From positions 28,226,995-28,290,994 of the forward strand of contig OZ024808.1 of the NCBI GenBank assembly GCA_964017045.1: a stretch of DNA of 64,000 bases, written 5' to 3'. The notes under the pieces are model-generated. The model did no database searches, had not been told where the DNA came from, and was given only the letters and a program-made list of their open reading frames with translations. This document shows, piece by piece, positions 59,372 through 64,000 of this stretch. How positions within the stretch are numbered: the first letter of the stretch is position 1; every line of letters starts with the position of its first letter. Origin of the DNA: Omphiscola glabra. Its lineage: Eukaryota; Mollusca; Gastropoda; Lymnaeidae. The position numbers were made by a program, and so were the translations under genes.

Positions 59372-60250
59372 TGGATGATGAGCGCCGTGACAAGCGTACA
59401 TCGTTGGATGATGAGCGCCGTGACAGGGGTACATCGGTGGATGATGGGCGCCGTGACAGGGGTACATCAGTGGATGATGAGCGCCGTGACAGGGATACAT
59501 CGGTGGATGATGGGCGCCGTGACAAGCGTACATCGGTGGATGATGGGCGCCGTGACAAGCGTACATCGGTGGATGATGAGCGCCGTGACAAGCGTACATC
59601 GGTGGATGATGAGCGCCGTGACAGGGGTACATCAATGGATGATGGGCGCCATGACAGGGGTACATCGGTGGATGATGGGCGCCGTGACAAGCGTACATCG
59701 GTGGATGATGAGCGCCGTGACAGGGGTACATCGGTGGATGATGGGCGCCGTGACAGGGGTACATCGGTGGATGATGGGCGCTGTGACAGGGGTACATCGG
59801 TGGATGATGGGCGCCGTGACAAGCGTACATCTGTGGATGATGAGCGCCGTGACAGGGGTACATCGGTGGATGATGGGCGCCGTGACAGGGGTACATCGGT
59901 GGATGATGGGCGCCGTGACAGGGGTACATCGGTGGATGATGGGCGCCGTGACAAGCGTACATCGGTGGATGATGAGCGCCGTGACAGGAGTACATCAGTG
60001 GATGATGGGGGCCATGATAGGGGTACATCGGTGGATGATGGGCGCCATGACAGGGGTACATTAGTGGATGATGAGCGCCGTGACAAGCGTACATCGGTGG
60101 ATGATGAGCGCCGTGACAAGCGTACATCAGTGGATGATGGGCGCCATGACAAGCGTACATCGGTGGATGATGGGCGCCGTGACAGGGGTACATCGGTGGA
60201 TGATGAGCGCCGTGATAGGGGTACATCGGTGGATGAAGGGCGCCGTGACT
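59372..60250. repeat. 33-bp minisatellite, ~27 copies
   Basis: The unit contains GGTGGATGATGGGCGCCGTG and ACAGGGGTACATC. Variants (AAGCGTACATC/AGGGGTACATC, ATGAGCG/ATGGGCG, CCATGAC) are interspersed along the array. All frames stay open because the unit is 11 codons; ORFs up to 318 residues here are not genes. Confidence 0.97.
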
Positions 60251-60454
60251 CTTGATGTTGCCCGAATCACAGTCAAGCAGTCCGAGTTCGTCCGGTGCCA
60301 TCCCCAACTATCAGAAAATAGCCGGTTAGAAACTGGACTTGACATATCAGTCCAGTGAAAGGCTTACTGGGGGTGAATATGGTCTATCGGGATTTAACAG
60401 AACATTTTATTGCGGTGGTCGAATGACGTAGCGCATCTTGGGCGTAAAATATGA

Positions 60455-60456
<2 letters not shown>

Positions 60457-60503
<47 letters not shown>
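60457..60503. repeat. (CA)n/(TA)n microsatellite
   Basis: About 19 CA dinucleotides followed by TATATATA. Confidence 0.95.
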
Positions 60504-60504
<1 letters not shown>

Positions 60505-61104
60505 AAATGTTTTCAAATCGTAGTGTCCTAACATATTGGTCTTATTGGGTGTAGGTCATGTTCAAGGTCAGTAATCCAACCAGTTGTCAACCATATTTCA
60601 AAATGTAATTATGTTTTTAGGCTCAATCTGTGCGTGTGTAGGGACTGATGGGGTGGGTGTAAGGGGGGGGGGGGGGGGGGAGGTTACAAGATAGAATGTA
60701 AGAATTTGATGCGAGCCGGCATTAAGATTTTTTCGCTCTCTCCAGAATTACCGCCCTTGACTTATTTTAAGACTGACAACGTACGCACGAGTTTTTCCAC
60801 TTTCCTCCAAATAAACAAAGGATCCAGGCTGTTCAGTGGCACTAACACCAATGGAATGCGAGGGCTTTATGTTTCTTGCAGCTACACCCCCCCCCCCCCC
60901 CCTAATTCACCACCACCACCACCACCTATCGCAATCCTTGACTATTCAGAATAGAAATGTTTGAAAAATGTAGGAATTAGAACATAAAATGATACTGTCT
61001 AATTGGGAGTTAAAATAGTTTAAAAATTTCATTTGAAGCCAAGTGGCTTACGGGGAGTGGATGTATGACTCAAAGTTTCAATCTGTCCGTCGGAATGTGG
61101 ATGA

Positions 61105-61315
61105 TGTGCTGGGGGCCGTCGTGTGCTGTGTGCTGGGGCCGTCGTGTGCTGTTTGCTGGGGCTGCTGTGTGCCGGGGCTGCTGTGTGCTGGGGTCGTCGT
61201 GTGCTGTGCTGGGGCCGACGTGTGCTGGGGTCGTCGTGTGCTGGGGCCGTCGTGTGCTGTGTGTTGGGCCGACGTGTGCTGGGGGCCGCTGTGTGCTGGC
61301 GCGGCTGTGTAGTGT
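61105..61315. repeat. GC-rich ~21-bp compound minisatellite
   Basis: Units of CTGGGGCCGTCGTGTGCTGTG with shortened forms GCTGGGGTCGTCGTGT and GGGCCGACGTGTGCTG in irregular order. CpG-rich; opposite-strand alanine/histidine/threonine ORFs are artefacts. Confidence 0.85.
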
Positions 61316-61569
61316 ATAATAGAGCACCGTGGTGTTGACAGATGCACCGCACCGTTAAGCTGAAGCTCATTTCCCCTGTCTATGAACTCGGCACCATCAA
61401 CGTCACTGCAATAAAGTAAAAATATGAAAAGGCCCTTACATGTACTTTATAAATAAAGTAAAGGTTCGATTTCACCCCTATTCCCCACTTTCTGACATAT
61501 TATGACCGTTAGCTTGAAACTTAATTAAAATTTGTTTACTAATGACCCCGTTTAAGTTATAGCTTAAAT

Positions 61570-62400
61570 GACCGGCTTTATGGATGACCTGGCCAACAAG
61601 GTAGTTGGCTGCGACCGGCTTTATGGATGACCTGGCCAACAAGGTAGTTGGCTGCGACCGGCTTTATGGATGACCTGGCCAACAAGGTAGTTGGCTGCGA
61701 CCGGCTTTATGGATGACCTGGCCAACAAGGTAGTTGGCTGCGACCGGCTTTATGGATGACCTGGCCAACAAGGTAGTTGGCTGCGACCGGCTTTATGGAT
61801 GACCTGGCCAACAAGGTAGTTGGCTGCGACCGGCTTTATGGATGACCTGGCCAACAAGGTAGTTGGCTGCGACCGGCTTTATGGATGATCTGGCCAACAA
61901 GGTAGTTGGCTGCGACCGGCTTTATGGATGACCTGGCCAACAAGGTAGTTGGCTGCGACCGGCTTTATGGATGACCTGGCCAACAAGGTAGTTGGCTGCG
62001 ACCGGCTTTATGGATGACCTGGCCAACAAGGTAGTTGGCTGCGACCGGCTTTATGGATGACCTGGCCAACAAGGTAGTTGACTGCGACCGGCTTTATGGA
62101 TGACCTGGCCAACAAGGTAGTTGGCTGCGACCGGCTTTATGGATGACCTGGCCAACAAGGTAGTTGGCTGCGACCGGCTTTATGGATGACCTGGCCAACA
62201 AGGTAGTTGGCTGCGACCGGCTTTATGGATGACCTGGCCAACAAGGTAGTTGGCTGCGACCGGCTTTATGGATGACCTGGCCAACAAGGTAGTTGACTGC
62301 GACCGGCTTTATGGATGACCTGGCCAACAAGGTAGTTGACTGCGACCGGCTTTATGGATGACCTGGCCAACAAGGTAGTTGGCAGCGACCGGCTTCATGG
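61570..62400. repeat. 43-bp minisatellite, ~19 copies, highly homogeneous
   Basis: The unit contains GACCGGCTTTATGGATGACC and TGGCCAACAAGGTAGTTGGC. Almost all copies are identical; rare changes include GATC for GACC near 61888 and TTGACTGC in three units. Homogeneity indicates recent expansion or gene conversion. Confidence 0.97.
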
Positions 62401-62549
62401 CCTCTTGATTGAACATTCATTTGCCCCCAAGGACACATCTGTCAACCGTTACGGCGCAGTGATATCACTTATGGAAACATGGATGGCTGGACCGGTGATC
62501 AAATAATGGCACTGTTGTTGATAGGCATTGAAGAATGGCCAAAAGTCAA

Positions 62550-62930
62550 CGTTACTGCACTATGTGGTTACGTTACTGTACTATGTGGTTACGTTACTGC
62601 ACTATGTGGTTACGTTACTGCACTATGTGGTTACGTTACTGCACTATGTGGTTACGTTACTGCACTATGTGGTTACGTTACTGCACTATGTGGTTACGTT
62701 ACTGCACTATGTGGTTACGTTACTGCAATATGTGGTTACGTTACTGCACTATGTGGTTACGTTACTGCACTATGTGGTTACGTTACTGCACTATGTGGTT
62801 ACGTTACTGCACTATGTGGTTACGTTACTGCACTATGTGGTTACGTTACTGCACTATGTGGTTACGTTACTGCACTATGTGGTTACGTTACTGCACTATG
62901 TGGTTACGTTACTGCACTATGTGGTTAAGG
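62550..62930. repeat. 21-bp minisatellite, 18 copies, nearly perfect
   Basis: TTACTGCACTATGTGGTTACG with single changes (GTAC, AATATG). Seven-codon period leaves three plus-strand frames open with no biological meaning. Confidence 0.97.
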
Positions 62931-63080
62931 TTGTTACCAGTTTCTAGAAATTCGCGTCGTCTTGTTATCTTCTCATGGAAAAAGTCTCACTCGTTTATTG
63001 CTCATAACTTCTATATATTCTATGTTCTGAATTCGTATTAGATCATTGGCAATTAGCTTTTCGGCGTGGATCTTTTAGTG

Positions 63081-63260
63081 CAGAGGTCCTCAACCTTCCT
63101 AATGGCGCGACCCCTTAATACAGTTCCTCATGTTTTGGCGACCCGCAACCACAAATATTTTCTTACTTTATACATGTGTTTTCCGATGGTCTATGGCGAC
63201 CCCTGGGAAAGGGTCTTTCGACCCCCAAAGGGGTCGCGACCCACAGGTTAAGAACCGCTG
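63081..63260. mobile_element. SPIN-like hAT MITE, copy 2
   Basis: 180 bp. Left end CAGAGGTCCTCAACCTTCC, right end AGGTTAAGAACCGCTG. Flanks TTTTAGTG (63073-63080) and ATTTAGTG (63261-63268) match at 7 of 8 positions. Internal TAATACAGTTCCTCATGTT, TGTTTTCCGATGGTC and GACCCCCAAAGGGGTCGCGA are shared with copy 1, in the same orientation. Non-coding and dependent on a hAT transposase in trans. Confidence 0.85.
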
Positions 63261-64000
63261 ATTTAGTGGAACCCTTTACATTTTGTGTGTGTTTGTTTCA
63301 TTCTCGTACCATACGGTGTGTGTTCATTCACGCATGGATCTCTCGCAGCTTTCCAAATACAGTTTAAACAAGGGATCATCGCTTTCAGTGGTTCCTGGTC
63401 GGTGTATTGTGACCCTCAGAATAGCTCGCCAGTATTAATCTTGAGAAGATGTGAGCCATCGTTTGATTATTTATTCATCCTTCTAAATGGCGACCAGTAG
63501 AACATCTTTTTTTTTTTTTGGTTACTGTAAAACTGGCCCTGAGTACAATAAGATTGGAGACCGCTGAACTTCATCGTCAATTGACGGGTCGGGGTAGTTA
63601 ATATCGTTTAGTCCCGAGGAGATCCCTGCACCTGTTACAAGCAGACGAGAGTGACGTTAGTCAATCACTAGTGGCGCCCAGGAACTCTGGGTTAAACAAG
63701 TCTTCGTGGGGCAAGAAGGGCACGCGATGTCAGATTCTGGCAACCGTCTTCAAGTTTTGTGTGCGTTTGTGTTTTTAGAGGGAGTTTGTGACCCTTAACC
63801 TTTTGGCTCGTACCGCCACGCGTAGCGTTACATACTCGTAAACCATCGATGACCTTGAGAGGGCTTCTTTTTAATACTTGTATGTTCAGTTATCTTACCT
63901 AGATTTCTAAACTGTCAAACTAGATATTCCCTATGTATATGCCCAGCCAACTGCGAAAAATGCCCCAAGTTTATGCTTTACGGAATTTCAGATATGCCTT

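Larger units (their letters stand above)
42340..64000 (+). other. Start of intron 2 (at least 21.6 kb)
   Basis: From the GTAAGT donor to the window end I find no exon completing EGF1. Arrays and mobile elements within are listed separately. The stretches between them (for example 44490-45780, 46850-47785, 48460-48940, 49550-50410, 50715-52230, 52390-54860, 55470-56510, 57050-57765, 58215-59180, 60510-61100 and 63270-64000) hold poly-G/C runs and unremarkable DNA, and no ORF in them shows a domain I recognise. Confidence 0.5.

Noticed and set aside
59351..60307. 318-, 294-, 264- and 240-residue ORFs on both strands
   Set aside because: All are translations of the 33-bp minisatellite in different frames; a period divisible by three keeps frames open. 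No domain, no splice or promoter context.
42340..64000. Exon 3 of the Notch-like gene
   Set aside because: No open segment of about 260 bp with EGF cysteine spacing and a phase-2 acceptor was found; the exon is presumably beyond the window.

Overview
This is a eukaryotic (metazoan) nuclear window: there are no prokaryotic gene blocks, AT-rich non-coding DNA dominates, consensus splice sites are present, and there are 5'-truncated LINE tails, solo LTRs, hAT-type miniature transposons and an extraordinary load of minisatellites and poly-G/poly-C runs. Transposon content hints at a mollusc, perhaps a freshwater pulmonate snail: two short hAT elements closely resemble what I remember of the SPIN family, which is known from the pond snail Lymnaea as well as some vertebrates and a triatomine bug. 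The taxon is an inference, not a demonstration.

Only one protein-coding gene can be supported, on the + strand. A CpG-rich core promoter lies at about 22520-22640 (two CCAAT boxes, a TATA-like box 31 bp upstream of an initiator match). It is followed by a predicted 5' leader with several small upstream ORFs, then a first coding exon at 23013-23091 encoding a signal peptide and ending on a GTAAGG donor in phase 1. After a 19.2-kb intron comes a 79-bp exon at 42261-42339, with a clean acceptor and a GTAAGT donor, encoding the first four cysteines of an EGF-like domain. Exon length, both intron phases and the intron position between EGF1 cysteines 4 and 5 match exons 1-2 of Notch genes as I recall them for vertebrate NOTCH1 and NOTCH3. 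I therefore read the window as the 5' end of a Notch-like receptor gene. The rest of the gene lies beyond 64000, so intron 2 is at least 21.6 kb long.

Layout: 1-22500 is upstream intergenic DNA (AT-rich DNA with small inverted-repeat elements, two solo LTRs, two LINE tails, and four large arrays, three of them over 0.8 kb). 22520-23091 is promoter, leader and exon 1. 23092-42260 is intron 1 (about 20 arrays, a LINE tail, a duplicated CRE-containing segment). 42261-42339 is exon 2. 42340-64000 is the start of intron 2 (large arrays, a 667-bp TIR transposon with a perfect 8-bp target duplication, hAT MITEs, two LINE tails). By hand tally roughly a quarter of the window is tandem repeat, in more than 50 separate arrays with units of 10-63 bp.

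The most interesting pattern is that several arrays grew out of transposon ends. A 50-bp array (15861-16755) is amplified LINE reverse-transcriptase coding sequence, a 42-bp array (49125-49313) comes from the 3' end of a second LINE fragment, and a 28-bp array (30897-31008) has a hAT-terminus-like motif at the head of every unit. All long apparent ORFs in the window are translations of minisatellites and are not genes.
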